In this document: piece after piece, positions 1 to 9,291 of the stretch | How the letters are laid out: every line of letters starts with the position of its first letter | How positions within the stretch are numbered: position 1 is the stretch's first letter | NCBI RefSeq assembly: GCF_021249345.1 | Contig: NZ_CP089588.1 | Location: forward strand, 1,488,001 to 1,552,000 | Direction: 5' to 3' | Length of the DNA stretch: 64,000 bases | From: Halobacterium wangiae | Lineage (GTDB): Archaea > Halobacteriota > Halobacteria > Halobacteriales > Halobacteriaceae | The notes under the pieces: generated by a model | Databases searched by the model: none | What the model was told of the DNA's origin: nothing | What the model saw: only the letters and a program-made list of their open reading frames with translations | Made by a program: the position numbers and the translations under genes

Positions 1-193
1 ACCGGTGAATAGGACCACCTCCGCATCGCCGGAGGCTACGAACGACCCTGACCATGAATGACACGCGTACTGCATCTTGCACGTCCACGACGACCCACGG
101 AGAATCGTCAGGAATCGCGTACGAGATACGGAGACCCAATACAGACTGGGAGTCGTCCAGTGCGAGACCTCTGTTCGGCCCACTGTACCATAC

Positions 194-202
194 ATATTAT
201 AA
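194..202 (+). promoter_or_regulatory. TATA box of the STAND NTPase gene
   Basis: The AT-rich element ATATTATAA lies 27-35 bases before the ATG at 229. This is the usual distance for an archaeal TATA box serving a leaderless or very short-leader transcript. It supports the start chosen for the large gene downstream. I see no other gene in bases 1-228. Confidence 0.6.
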
Positions 203-228
203 CACTGGGGTGAAGACTTTGGATAATA

Positions 229-3200
229 ATGGGCCTCTCCCGCTTGAAGGAGGTGATCCTCGAATACACCACCTTTGGCGGGGAGCTTGATTTCCCAAGC
301 AGCGTATTCGTTCGAGGAATCGCGGCGATAGTCGCACTTACTGTCTTTCGCTTCCGCGTAATCGGTGCTCAGATATCACAGTCGGCGTGGGCCTACGTCG
401 TCCTCGGCGGCGGCTTCGTGGTTAGTATAGTACTCCTGTTGTATTTTCTCCGCGATGCCGCACGGTACACAACCGAGAAAAAACTCAGGCGTCTTACCGG
501 AATCCTCATCTCCGCAACAATATACTTCGGACTGGGAAGCATTGCGATCCTCATCCTCTACCCCGCACTGAATTCATTGCGGACGACGCCGTTAGCATAT
601 ACAACCATCGAGGCGGCGACTGGGGCCACAATCTTAAGTATCGCAACGCTTCTGACAACCATCTGGAACAGGCAAACACTAAAATCCCGCTATTCCAGCC
701 TTCAGTCCATTAGGAAACGGTTTTCCGATGAAACCGATAGCGCATTAGACCGTATCCAAACCAAGATTGACGGGATCGGTCATATCGAGAGACCAGAAGC
801 AGATCGCATCCGCGACCAGCTCGAAAGTGGGGACAATGTACCAGTGACCGGGGAAGGCGGAATTGGAAAAAGCGGTGTCCTCGCAGATGTGGCCCAAGAA
901 TGGAACGGGCACGTCCTGTTCATCGACGCCAGCACCTACTCGACGGTCCGGAACGACATCGAACTCTCGACATCCCTCGGATTCGATGAAGGAGTTGAAC
1001 GTCCCATCAACCAGGTTGCTGTCGATGACTCCGTTCTCATCATCGTCGACCAGTTAGACGATATCGACCGTAAGGCCGGGAACATCTACCGGGATTTCAT
1101 CCTGCAAACCGCAGAACTTGAGAATGTCTCTGTCGCATTTGCCTGCCGCGACCACGATCTTGATGCCCGCCCTGAATATGAAGCCCTAACCAACGTTGAA
1201 TCGTTCACTCCTCCGGTGTCTATCGGACTCCTCAAGACCTCCGACGCCCAGGCCTATATCCAGAACTTGATCGGTGAAGACCCCGATGATCTGGTCCAAC
1301 TCGGCCGAAAGATCGAAAATCTTGACATCATTTCCCAGCTTGCCCAGGATGGGGTCGACTTCAGTGGTGTCACCGGCGATGTCTCGCTCTGGGACAAATT
1401 CCGAAAACAACTCGGCCGCGAAGACCACCCAGATGATGGTACGCGCAGCGGTGATGACATCATCAAACGCCTCACTACCTATGCGGCGGAAGCGATAGAA
1501 GACCCATCAGATGGACTCAACATATTTTCCGTCGGCACCAGCGAAGACTGGATCGACAGGCGACTGATTAACAAGGGCGTCATCGAAGTCGCTACCAATC
1601 GACCAGGGAATCGAAAATACCGGTTTCGCCACCTCGACTTCCAACGCTACATCTACGCCTGGAACGCCGTTCAAGAGAACCGGACAATCCAAGACGTGAC
1701 ATCAGCACTTGATGAGCGCCTCGGCAAGGACATCTTCCGGTTCATGCTTGTGCTCTACATGCGGAGCGAAGCAACGACAACCGCCCAACTCGGTGACGTC
1801 CTTGTCAACTCCGACACCGCGGACCATGCGCAACAGTTCTTGGAAGAAATGCTTGACGAAGAGGAGGGTCTCAGCGATTATACCGCCAAAACACTTCTCG
1901 ACGAAATCAAGACCTGGGACATCTCCAGCAACGAGGAGTTCGCAAACCTCATACTGAACAACCTCCAGGACCGGGAGACGCTATACGACCGATTCTTTGA
2001 CAGCAAAACAGACGTCTCGTGGGCGGAAACCCTCCACGAGAGAGGTGACTATACAAACCCACCAAGCGTGCTATTCGGCTACCTCCGTGAACTCGCGCCC
2101 TACCACCCAGAGACCGTTGCAGAGATAATCCGGTCAATCGAGACCGAGGATCGGCACTCACGCGCCTTGGTCGTCACCGTCATCCGCGAACTTCCGTTCG
2201 ATACCGCCGCTGAACTCACAGATGTCGTGACAGCGTCCCTCACGGAATCCCAACCCGACTGGCACGATTTCCAAGCTACTGAACTTCTCCAAGAACTTAT
2301 TGAAGCTGGTGAAACCAAAGCTGGACTAGACCTACTCAACGCACTCCTTCAACCACGCCAGCCTACCTCCGAAGAGGCTAATAAAGCCCAACCAATCACC
2401 CGCCTCCATAGCCTGGAATCGGCACTAGAGGACACCCTCGAAACACTCGTACGAGCCGAAGGCGAACAAGCAATCGGCATACTGGAGGCACGCCTCCACG
2501 AAGCCGTATCGACAGAAGCCGAGATCCGGGACCAGAATACCAACGCGGTCGTCGGACCGATAACGACCAGTATCGCGGGGACAGATTTCGCCAACGAAAC
2601 TACGACCGATTTCAAAGCATTCCTCATCCAGGCCCACCGGAAAGCCCTGGAACACTGGATTGAGGAAGACCCCGAGGATGAGGCTCGTGCCGAACTGCTC
2701 ACCCGGTATCTTGACGACATCACCGTTTTCCGCCGTCTAGGGTTATACCTCCTTAACGAACACAAAGACCACTATCCCGGCCTCGTCGCTAACGAACTCC
2801 TCGATAGAACGAACTACGCCGAAGTTTGGACGAAAGAGGACTTCCTCCGCCTCCTACGCGACGGCATCGACGTACTATCTCATGACGACCGCCGACAGGT
2901 TACCGAAATCATCGCTAATGTTCCCGTGCAAGAGTCACTTGAGGACGCGGCCGCGCAGCGAAGCGAACGCACCGACGACTACACGGCCGACGAACTTGCC
3001 GAAATCGCGATCAACCGATGGCGCCGTGACCGCCTCTGGCTAATCAGGGACTGGCTAGCGGATGAACAGGAGGGTGAACTCCAGAGCCTCATCGACGAAT
3101 ATGGGGAACCGGACAACGTCCTGTCGCTTGTGAACACTAGCGGCGGATTCGTCTCCCAAGAAAGCTCGCTCTCAGAGGAGGAAATATGGCAAAAGTCCCC

Positions 3201-4728
3201 GAGCAACCTGATCGAATACTGTATCGATGAACAGTTCGAAGCCACCGGCTGGAACGAACGAGAGGGGGAAGGCCTCTCCGAGGTCAGCCCACGCGGACTC
3301 GCTGAAGCCGTCGTCCCCCGCATTCTCGAGGAATTAACAGAGTTTCGGGATGAGATCCCACGACTGCGGGACGCTTCCTCCATCTACGTAAGCGAGTTGC
3401 TTCGTGGTCTCCGAGACAAAATTGACAGCGATCCACAGTCCCTCCCAACGGACCTTCCTTGGACGCCGATCCTCGACCTCTGCGAGACAGTGGCCACCAA
3501 CCCTGACGAGTGGTCTGAGCCAGCCCGCATGAATGTCGCCCGGCTATTCCAAGAGGCATACAGTACCGACGACCTCGAATCTGTCCTCAACTACAACGAC
3601 CGCATCAAGGAGATCCTTTTCATACAGCTCGGAGACCCCAACCCTACCGATGAACGGGAACATCCACCGGAAGGCCATGCAGGATACAACAATCCCGCGC
3701 AAACCGCCATTAACTCGGTGCGGCCGCTCGCACTATCCGCTATCATCGTGTACTCGGTCCGGGTCGCGAACCGCCGTGGATACGAAGGCTACTCCGAAGA
3801 AGACGAGTCCGGGTTTGAACACGATGTCCGAGAAAAGATCGAGTGCGAAATTCAGGAGGGGTCCCTCTCCACCCGGTCAACCATCGGCCGATCGCTGAAC
3901 ACTATCTGGAACTTCGATCATGACCTCATCCTTGACAACTTCGACACGCTGTTCCCCCGGAATCAGACTATACTGGCCAAGAACCGCTTTGCCGCAGTCT
4001 GGGATGCATACCTTGCGTTCAATTCTCCACACGAGACGATGTTCCCCCATCTCCGCCCTTGCTACCACCACGGGATTGATCTGATTGCCGCGAACGAGAA
4101 CACTGCAACACGTGATGTCGAGCGTGGACTAGCACGCCACCTGCTAATTGCGTATTTCGATGACTTCGAAGACCTCAACAACCCGCAAAGTCTTCTCTCC
4201 TACTTCTACGCCAAGGAGGAGCCGGACCTGGCACGGCAGGCAGCATGGCAGATTTGGCGGTGGGGGGAAGACAACGAAGATTTGCGAGACAATTGGCCGA
4301 AAGTACGGGCACTATGGGAATGGCGGCTTGACGAGGCCGACGACCCTGAGGCGTACGCCGCCGAATTTCAGTGGTTTGTTGAGTGGCTACCCTTTATCGA
4401 AGACCGAGTCGCGTTCGACAACCTCACCTCACTCCTCATCGACACTGCTCCGTTCATCGCCCACGAGCGACGCGCATGGGAACTCGTCGAATCATACCTT
4501 GCAGACCACGCCAGAGACCACCCTATCACGGTCATAGAGGTCTATACCGAACTGATGGATCAGGAATCGCGACCGAATGGAACCTCGTTCTCGGACACTA
4601 CGGCAAGACTCCTCCAACCCGGGCTTGACGAGACCCCCGACGTGCGGCGAGCCGCGTTAGATATCGCGGAAGCCTATTTTACTGACGGAAACGATACTGC
4701 AGAACAGTTTTTAGATAAACACACATAA
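229..4728 (+). CDS. Giant membrane-anchored STAND-type P-loop NTPase
   Basis: This 1499-residue protein starts with about four hydrophobic segments (roughly residues 22-42, 55-75, 88-110 and 125-147). A P-loop NTPase module follows: Walker A GEGGIGKSG at about 208-216, Walker B-like SVLIIVDQLDD at about 268-278, and a sensor-like FACRDHD near 305. The remaining ~1000 residues are acidic and look all-helical, like the long TPR/HEAT-type sensor arms of STAND proteins. Known STAND immune proteins (Avs and NLR-like) combine an effector, the NTPase and a C-terminal sensor; membrane-spanning effectors are one known type. I infer a membrane-acting defence or signalling ATPase. The gene is followed after 42 bases by a DUF2971-like gene on the same strand. 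A transporter-regulating or housekeeping role cannot be excluded. Confidence 0.75.
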   Translation: MGLSRLKEVILEYTTFGGELDFPSSVFVRGIAAIVALTVFRFRVIGAQISQSAWAYVVLGGGFVVSIVLLLYFLRDAARYTTEKKLRRLTGILISATIYFGLGSIAILILYPALNSLRTTPLAYTTIEAATGATILSIATLLTTIWNRQTLKSRYSSLQSIRKRFSDETDSALDRIQTKIDGIGHIERPEADRIRDQLESGDNVPVTGEGGIGKSGVLADVAQEWNGHVLFIDASTYSTVRNDIELSTSLGFDEGVERPINQVAVDDSVLIIVDQLDDIDRKAGNIYRDFILQTAELENVSVAFACRDHDLDARPEYEALTNVESFTPPVSIGLLKTSDAQAYIQNLIGEDPDDLVQLGRKIENLDIISQLAQDGVDFSGVTGDVSLWDKFRKQLGREDHPDDGTRSGDDIIKRLTTYAAEAIEDPSDGLNIFSVGTSEDWIDRRLINKGVIEVATNRPGNRKYRFRHLDFQRYIYAWNAVQENRTIQDVTSALDERLGKDIFRFMLVLYMRSEATTTAQLGDVLVNSDTADHAQQFLEEMLDEEEGLSDYTAKTLLDEIKTWDISSNEEFANLILNNLQDRETLYDRFFDSKTDVSWAETLHERGDYTNPPSVLFGYLRELAPYHPETVAEIIRSIETEDRHSRALVVTVIRELPFDTAAELTDVVTASLTESQPDWHDFQATELLQELIEAGETKAGLDLLNALLQPRQPTSEEANKAQPITRLHSLESALEDTLETLVRAEGEQAIGILEARLHEAVSTEAEIRDQNTNAVVGPITTSIAGTDFANETTTDFKAFLIQAHRKALEHWIEEDPEDEARAELLTRYLDDITVFRRLGLYLLNEHKDHYPGLVANELLDRTNYAEVWTKEDFLRLLRDGIDVLSHDDRRQVTEIIANVPVQESLEDAAAQRSERTDDYTADELAEIAINRWRRDRLWLIRDWLADEQEGELQSLIDEYGEPDNVLSLVNTSGGFVSQESSLSEEEIWQKSPSNLIEYCIDEQFEATGWNEREGEGLSEVSPRGLAEAVVPRILEELTEFRDEIPRLRDASSIYVSELLRGLRDKIDSDPQSLPTDLPWTPILDLCETVATNPDEWSEPARMNVARLFQEAYSTDDLESVLNYNDRIKEILFIQLGDPNPTDEREHPPEGHAGYNNPAQTAINSVRPLALSAIIVYSVRVANRRGYEGYSEEDESGFEHDVREKIECEIQEGSLSTRSTIGRSLNTIWNFDHDLILDNFDTLFPRNQTILAKNRFAAVWDAYLAFNSPHETMFPHLRPCYHHGIDLIAANENTATRDVERGLARHLLIAYFDDFEDLNNPQSLLSYFYAKEEPDLARQAAWQIWRWGEDNEDLRDNWPKVRALWEWRLDEADDPEAYAAEFQWFVEWLPFIEDRVAFDNLTSLLIDTAPFIAHERRAWELVESYLADHARDHPITVIEVYTELMDQESRPNGTSFSDTTARLLQPGLDETPDVRRAALDIAEAYFTDGNDTAEQFLDKHT

Positions 4729-4770
4729 CCTCGCTTCTTTATTAAGTAGTGGAATTACAAGTATGGATGA

Positions 4771-5898
4771 ATGACGTCAGGAGATTCCTCACGCCGTCCA
4801 GTCACCGGAAAGAGCACCGAGTGGATGATTCCATCGGACCAGATGGTCATTCGGCGGTATAGGCCACTACGCCACTTTGCTTCAACGCTTGAAAACGGGT
4901 TTCGGGCTGGCCAAGCAGACGGGTACGAAGAGCGTGAAGGACGCGCTTCTGACCCGGCTCGCGAGCGTGAACGTCAGCGCTCGGCGCAGACTGAGTCGGT
5001 CACATTGAATAACGGCGAGGAGATGGACCTCGCTAGCGGGTTTGAACAGGCCCGTAGAGATGCCCGTGCGAACTACTACGCGAACTGCTGGCGGATCGGG
5101 ACGGATGAGGACTCGGAGATCTGGGAAGGATACGCTGATGGACGAGGTGTGGCGATCGAGACCACGTACGAGCAGATTGAGCAGTACGTTGCTCCCAATG
5201 AGGAGGACGTCCATATGGGAATCGTTCGATATCTGGATTACGAGGAGGACTTCACTCCGACTGGAATCCCTTACACGCTGTATTTCTTCAAACACCGGGA
5301 GTTCGATAGCGAGCAGGAGTTCCGGGTGGTCGTGAACCGCGGTGGTAACCCGCTACTACGGACAGACGGCCGCGAAATACCGCCCGAGGCGAGGCCTGAC
5401 AACCCGGGACATATCAATCTGTCTGCAGATATGGGCGCGCTGATCAATCGGGTAGTTCTTTCACCGGATGCTGATGATGAGGTTCGGGTTCAGGTCGAAG
5501 AGACGTTAGATGAGCACGGTGTGACTGCACCGGTAGTTCCGTCTCGGTTGACGGACCCGTCGGCCCATTCTGACACCTACGACGCTGAGCTCGGTGGGGC
5601 GGCCAATTATGAGGGAAGCGAGGCGTATCTGGACACGCTGATCGAACGCTATGTCGAGGAGACGGACTGGGACATCTGGGGCACTGTAGATGTAATCCAA
5701 CTGAACCAGCGTGAGGAGTTGCGTCCTCGTACAATGTTTGTTGAGTGCTTCCGTTACGTGGACGACCCACCCGAACGTTCGGAGTATGCCCAAGAACACC
5801 TAAACTACGAAATCCGAGCACATCGGGTCGTTGATGGTGAGTACCAAGATACCTTTCTGAACGATGCCGCCGAAGAATCGACGGCCGGGTCGGAGTGA
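4771..5898 (+). CDS. DUF2971-like protein, partner of the STAND NTPase
   Basis: This is a 375-residue soluble protein. Around residues 105-130 the stretch NCWRIGTDEDSEIWEGYAD, then GVAIETTYEQI, matches the DUF2971 pattern of a Cys/Trp strand, an 'LW..YAD' helix and a 'G..I' strand. A later REFDSEQEFRVVV strand also fits that family. DUF2971 proteins have no settled biochemical role but recur in defence neighbourhoods. The ATG is 42 bases after the NTPase stop; a weak TATA-like TTTATTAAG is at about 4737-4745, so it could be co-transcribed or have its own promoter. It ends with an acidic tail. Family assignment is by motif memory only. Confidence 0.6.
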   Translation: MTSGDSSRRPVTGKSTEWMIPSDQMVIRRYRPLRHFASTLENGFRAGQADGYEEREGRASDPARERERQRSAQTESVTLNNGEEMDLASGFEQARRDARANYYANCWRIGTDEDSEIWEGYADGRGVAIETTYEQIEQYVAPNEEDVHMGIVRYLDYEEDFTPTGIPYTLYFFKHREFDSEQEFRVVVNRGGNPLLRTDGREIPPEARPDNPGHINLSADMGALINRVVLSPDADDEVRVQVEETLDEHGVTAPVVPSRLTDPSAHSDTYDAELGGAANYEGSEAYLDTLIERYVEETDWDIWGTVDVIQLNQREELRPRTMFVECFRYVDDPPERSEYAQEHLNYEIRAHRVVDGEYQDTFLNDAAEESTAGSE

Positions 5899-6017
5899 AT
5901 ACAGTGGGGTTGAGGGATATCGGTAAATCGGCCGGTCCAGCCTGTCGCCCGGTGCTTCGGACGGTCTATATCGTCTCGGGGCTTGAATACTGAGCGGCCA
6001 CACCCGTATGGGGAGAA

Positions 6018-7118
6018 CTAATTTTCTAGGTTAGCGCCGGCACGTTTCGAATCTATTTCTAGCTCCGCACTTCGTACTTCCTCTAAATACTGGCAGTTCT
6101 CCGGAAAAATCGGCCGTCCGTCGTACTCGATCAGCAGATGTTCCAGCGTTCGGATTTCCTCCTCAGCCTTCGCGAGGATCTCGGCCGCTTCCTCTATCTG
6201 GTCGATCGGGTACTCGGACGCGATGTCGTTGATGTACCCCTTCACTATGTCTTGGACTGCGACCTTGGCCTCCGATTCGTGCTCCTGGGGTTCCATCTGC
6301 TCGGCGGACTCGAAAACGGCCGCGTATACCGCCCTGTTACGGGTGGCGGTGACCGCTGCCCGCACCCAGATTTGCGGTGCATCTGACCGTTGCTTGGTGG
6401 TCCCTCGTTCAAGCTCATCAACCATCCGGTCCTTCACCTCGTCAAAGTCCTCCAACATGTTGCGCTCGTACTTCACGAGGAACTCGAACAGCCACTCCGC
6501 GAAGTAGTCATCCGGTTCAAGCCGGTACGATCCCATCTCACGAACGGGTCCGTCGTCAAGGGTCTCTGCGAATGCCTCCCGGTAGGATACAAACCGGTCG
6601 TGGAGCTCCTCAATCGTCTCTTTCTGGTCGTTCAGGTCCTTTGCATGGTTCTCCAACAGATCTTGGAAATACCGATCGTTTGCCAAGTCATACGGGATGA
6701 CCTGAAACTCCTCTTCTGCTGAGTACACGGTCTCGCGGGGCGGTGCTGACTGGAATGAGGCGGCTTCGACGGTCGGCAGGTTCAGTCCAGTCGTATCCAG
6801 TGGGTCGTCCGGTTGCTTGCGGTCCGGGTTTCCGTGCCACCACCGTACGCGGTCCCGAAGCGTCTCCGTATGTTGTTGGCGTGCCTCCCGCTGCTGCTCT
6901 TGCCGGAGGAGTGCCCGCTGCGAATCCAGGATTTCAGTCTGCCGGAAGTATAGCACGACCAGGGCGGCTGTCAAAATCGCCGACACTACCAGGTCAAGAA
7001 TGGACAGGCCAGCCGCACCGAAGAACACGCGGACGGCAACACCGGCCATGAGAAGGACAAGACCGGCCATGAGTAGCGCAAGGAGGAGGACGTAGTGATC
7101 ATCGTCTGCCACGGCCAT
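6018..7118 (-). CDS. Two-TM membrane protein with coiled-coil cytoplasmic part
   Basis: The product is 366 residues from the ATG at 7118; an in-frame GTG 15 bases upstream is possible. Two hydrophobic segments occupy roughly residues 10-30 and 35-55. A charged, Gln/Arg-rich stretch near 60-95 (YFRQTEILDSQRALLRQEQ) is predicted coiled coil, and the rest is acidic and helical. I do not recognise the family. It precedes no gene closely: the next minus-strand gene (7174-8022), also with two N-terminal TM segments, lies 55 bases upstream, so the two may form one transcription unit. The context of defence-like genes is suggestive only. Confidence 0.6.
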   Translation of the reverse strand: MAVADDDHYVLLLALLMAGLVLLMAGVAVRVFFGAAGLSILDLVVSAILTAALVVLYFRQTEILDSQRALLRQEQQREARQQHTETLRDRVRWWHGNPDRKQPDDPLDTTGLNLPTVEAASFQSAPPRETVYSAEEEFQVIPYDLANDRYFQDLLENHAKDLNDQKETIEELHDRFVSYREAFAETLDDGPVREMGSYRLEPDDYFAEWLFEFLVKYERNMLEDFDEVKDRMVDELERGTTKQRSDAPQIWVRAAVTATRNRAVYAAVFESAEQMEPQEHESEAKVAVQDIVKGYINDIASEYPIDQIEEAAEILAKAEEEIRTLEHLLIEYDGRPIFPENCQYLEEVRSAELEIDSKRAGANLEN

Positions 7119-7173
7119 ACTGGCGGACAACACGGAGTTATCGGAAAAGTCTATACATCACTAATGCCGGACG

Positions 7174-8022
7174 TTACGACGATTGGCCGGCGCTAGCGTC
7201 CCCAACCAGGCCGACGAGACCGCGCTTGACCCGATCGGTCCAGCCTTCATCCCGCCGCAGCACATCGTACTCTTTGTCCAAGTCCGCCGCACTAAGCTCA
7301 CCCTCGAAAAACGCCGCCCCTTTCTCGGTCACCTGAATCTGGTCCTCCTCGTCTTGCACCAGCAGCCCGTAGTCGGCACACAGTACCAGCTGGTCCTCAA
7401 CCACAGGATGGTCCTCTGTGACGACCTTGCCCGTCGACAATGCCGGGATCTGCCGCTCCGTCTCATCTAACTCCTGCTGAACGGTAAGCAACGCCCGCTG
7501 ATAGCTCAACGCCAGCCGGTCAAGACCCTTCTCAATCGCGTCTTCGCGGTCGCCCTCGCCCAGGTCCTGACCCATGAAACTGGTGTCGGCCTCAATCTTT
7601 CTATCGCCGTGATAACCTAGGATCTCACCCGTAACCTCCGCTCGGCTGTAGAATTCGACGATATGCGTCACTTCCGTATCCGTGAGCAATCCGAGCGCGT
7701 CGGCGTTCCCCTCGTACACCTGCGATGGGACTGGGTCAAATACGGGGACACCTTGGCCGTCCGACGGCCAGGCGCGAACCCAGGTCATCCCCTCCAGTTC
7801 GGACCGGAGGGCCTTCCGCAATCGCCGGGTGTTATCGACACGCCGCTTCAGGTATAGGCCGTAGCTGCCGAGCACCCCGACCGTCGCCGGGATGAAAATC
7901 GCAAGGAAGGTACTCTCGTCAACTGCAAACCGGTCAAACGCTACGAGGGTGGCGATGCTCAGCCCCATGGAGAGCCCCCCTAAGGTCCAGTAGCGCTGCC
8001 ACCAGGTCCGCATCCACGCCAT
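7174..8022 (-). CDS. Membrane protein with two N-terminal TM segments
   Basis: This 282-residue protein has two hydrophobic segments (about residues 14-30 and 38-57) followed by a basic patch and an acidic cytoplasmic domain. Near the C-terminus DYGLLVQDEEDQIQVTEKG looks like a winged-helix style 'LL..D....VTEKG' strand-turn, but I cannot name a family. The ATG at 8022 is close to another in-frame ATG at 8013. A TATA-like CTATAAGG lies on the other strand around 8049-8058, so promoter placement is uncertain. It probably forms a pair with the gene at 6018-7118. Confidence 0.55.
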   Translation of the reverse strand: MAWMRTWWQRYWTLGGLSMGLSIATLVAFDRFAVDESTFLAIFIPATVGVLGSYGLYLKRRVDNTRRLRKALRSELEGMTWVRAWPSDGQGVPVFDPVPSQVYEGNADALGLLTDTEVTHIVEFYSRAEVTGEILGYHGDRKIEADTSFMGQDLGEGDREDAIEKGLDRLALSYQRALLTVQQELDETERQIPALSTGKVVTEDHPVVEDQLVLCADYGLLVQDEEDQIQVTEKGAAFFEGELSAADLDKEYDVLRRDEGWTDRVKRGLVGLVGDASAGQSS

Positions 8023-8715
8023 AGGTTGTTTGCCGTTCGTAGCTGGCTGCCTATAAGGTTCCGCAACCGGGGTGAAACTATACTTGGGAGCAGATAGCCG
8101 TCCGAACGCGACGACAGTCAGAAGATGACGCCGCCGCGATGTACGCCCCTCTGAAATCTATCTGAGCCCGGCCCAACCTAGCTGTGGTACTGCTGGACGT
8201 ACGAGAGGAAGATGAAGCTCTGCTGTAAACTCGCCGACTAGTCGAATGCGGTCGTGCAAAACCGCAACGACCTGTTGGGGTAGACGGCTGAGAAGCTCGT
8301 TACGGTAGTGTTCTGCTTGACGAAAACGCCTACCTTCTCGTCAGACTGTCGAAAAGGATAGGGGCGATTAGTACACACCATGGGTGACAGAATGAGTTAA
8401 AGGAACGTTCCAATCCGTGCAGTGGACCGCCGCTTGTAATCGGGTATGATTGGAGGCTCAATAGTGGGTGAAGGGGTGTACGAGAACGATCGTTGTTTAT
8501 GTGTGGCTTCCCCTGGACGTGTCTCCTTCCACTATCAGACCAGTTGAACGGGGTTACGGGGTAGATGAGTAGTAGTGCAATGGGTCCCCTAGTTTTAACG
8601 TGGTTACAATTCACTACCAAGATATCTGCCAAAAGCACCGGAACTTGACACCACCAAACGCGGTTATTCACCGCATTGGAAAATGGGTTACCTCCGGCCG
8701 GGCAGCCGTGAAAGC
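8023..8715. other. Gene-poor stretch, possible decayed sequence
   Basis: No convincing gene in about 690 bases. Reading frames on both strands are short or have non-haloarchaeal composition. Fragments such as YERKMKL in the plus frame near 8200 are interrupted by stops, consistent with a decayed gene or insertion element, but I cannot identify the parent. Confidence 0.4.
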
Positions 8716-9201
8716 ATGATAGGAGGCGTCTCCGATCACGAAGTTGTACAGGCAATCGAACAGTGGATACCGAGCCAAGAGTACGACCACGAACGGAAGT
8801 TCCAGAGCGAATTGCAGGACTATCTTGACGAGGCCCTCAATAGTAGCGGCACGCTTCTCGGTGGTGGTGGCGGTGGTGTGGAGGTGTCCACCGAACGTGG
8901 AATGTCGCGGGCCGATCTTGCGATTAACGATCAGATTGGAATCGAGATGAAACGGAACCTCTCAAACAGTCAAACAAAAAAGCTCAAGGGTCAGATCGAC
9001 GATCAGCGTGAGGAGTATGAGTCGGTCATTGTCGTGGCTTGCGGGATTGACGATATGGATGGTTGGCGCCGGGTCCAAAACAAAATCCAGCGTGACTCGA
9101 TAGGCCTGCAGTCCCCCGTCCACTTCATCTACAAACCGCGCGAGAAGTACGGGAGTGACCCGAGTCGGCAGAACTCGAGTGGGGGGATGTTCGATTTCTG
9201 A
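8716..9201 (+). CDS. Small restriction-endonuclease-fold protein
   Basis: From the ATG at 8716 the product is 161 residues; an in-frame ATG at 8683 would add 11. A glycine run (GTLLGGGGGGVEVST) is followed by MSRADLAINDQIGIEMKRN, a D-(9)-E-x-K arrangement typical of the PD-(D/E)XK nuclease core. The next strand and helix (SVIVVACG, then DDMDGWRRVQNKIQ) fit the same fold. Known members include restriction enzymes, archaeal nucleases and defence effectors. No methyltransferase or specificity gene adjoins it, so it is not a classical restriction system as seen here. Its substrate is unknown. Confidence 0.55.
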   Translation: MIGGVSDHEVVQAIEQWIPSQEYDHERKFQSELQDYLDEALNSSGTLLGGGGGGVEVSTERGMSRADLAINDQIGIEMKRNLSNSQTKKLKGQIDDQREEYESVIVVACGIDDMDGWRRVQNKIQRDSIGLQSPVHFIYKPREKYGSDPSRQNSSGGMFDF

Positions 9202-9291
9202 TGGGCCTTATTGGCGAGGCCCCTGCAATCCTATTTGATGTCCCTATCCCCGTTTGATCTACTTCCTATGTTAGGGCGGTCCCACTGGTCT

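Noticed and set aside
8330-8755. A 141-residue minus-strand frame
   Set aside because: It lies across the promoter region of the nuclease-like gene, with Cys/Arg/Trp-rich composition and no family match.
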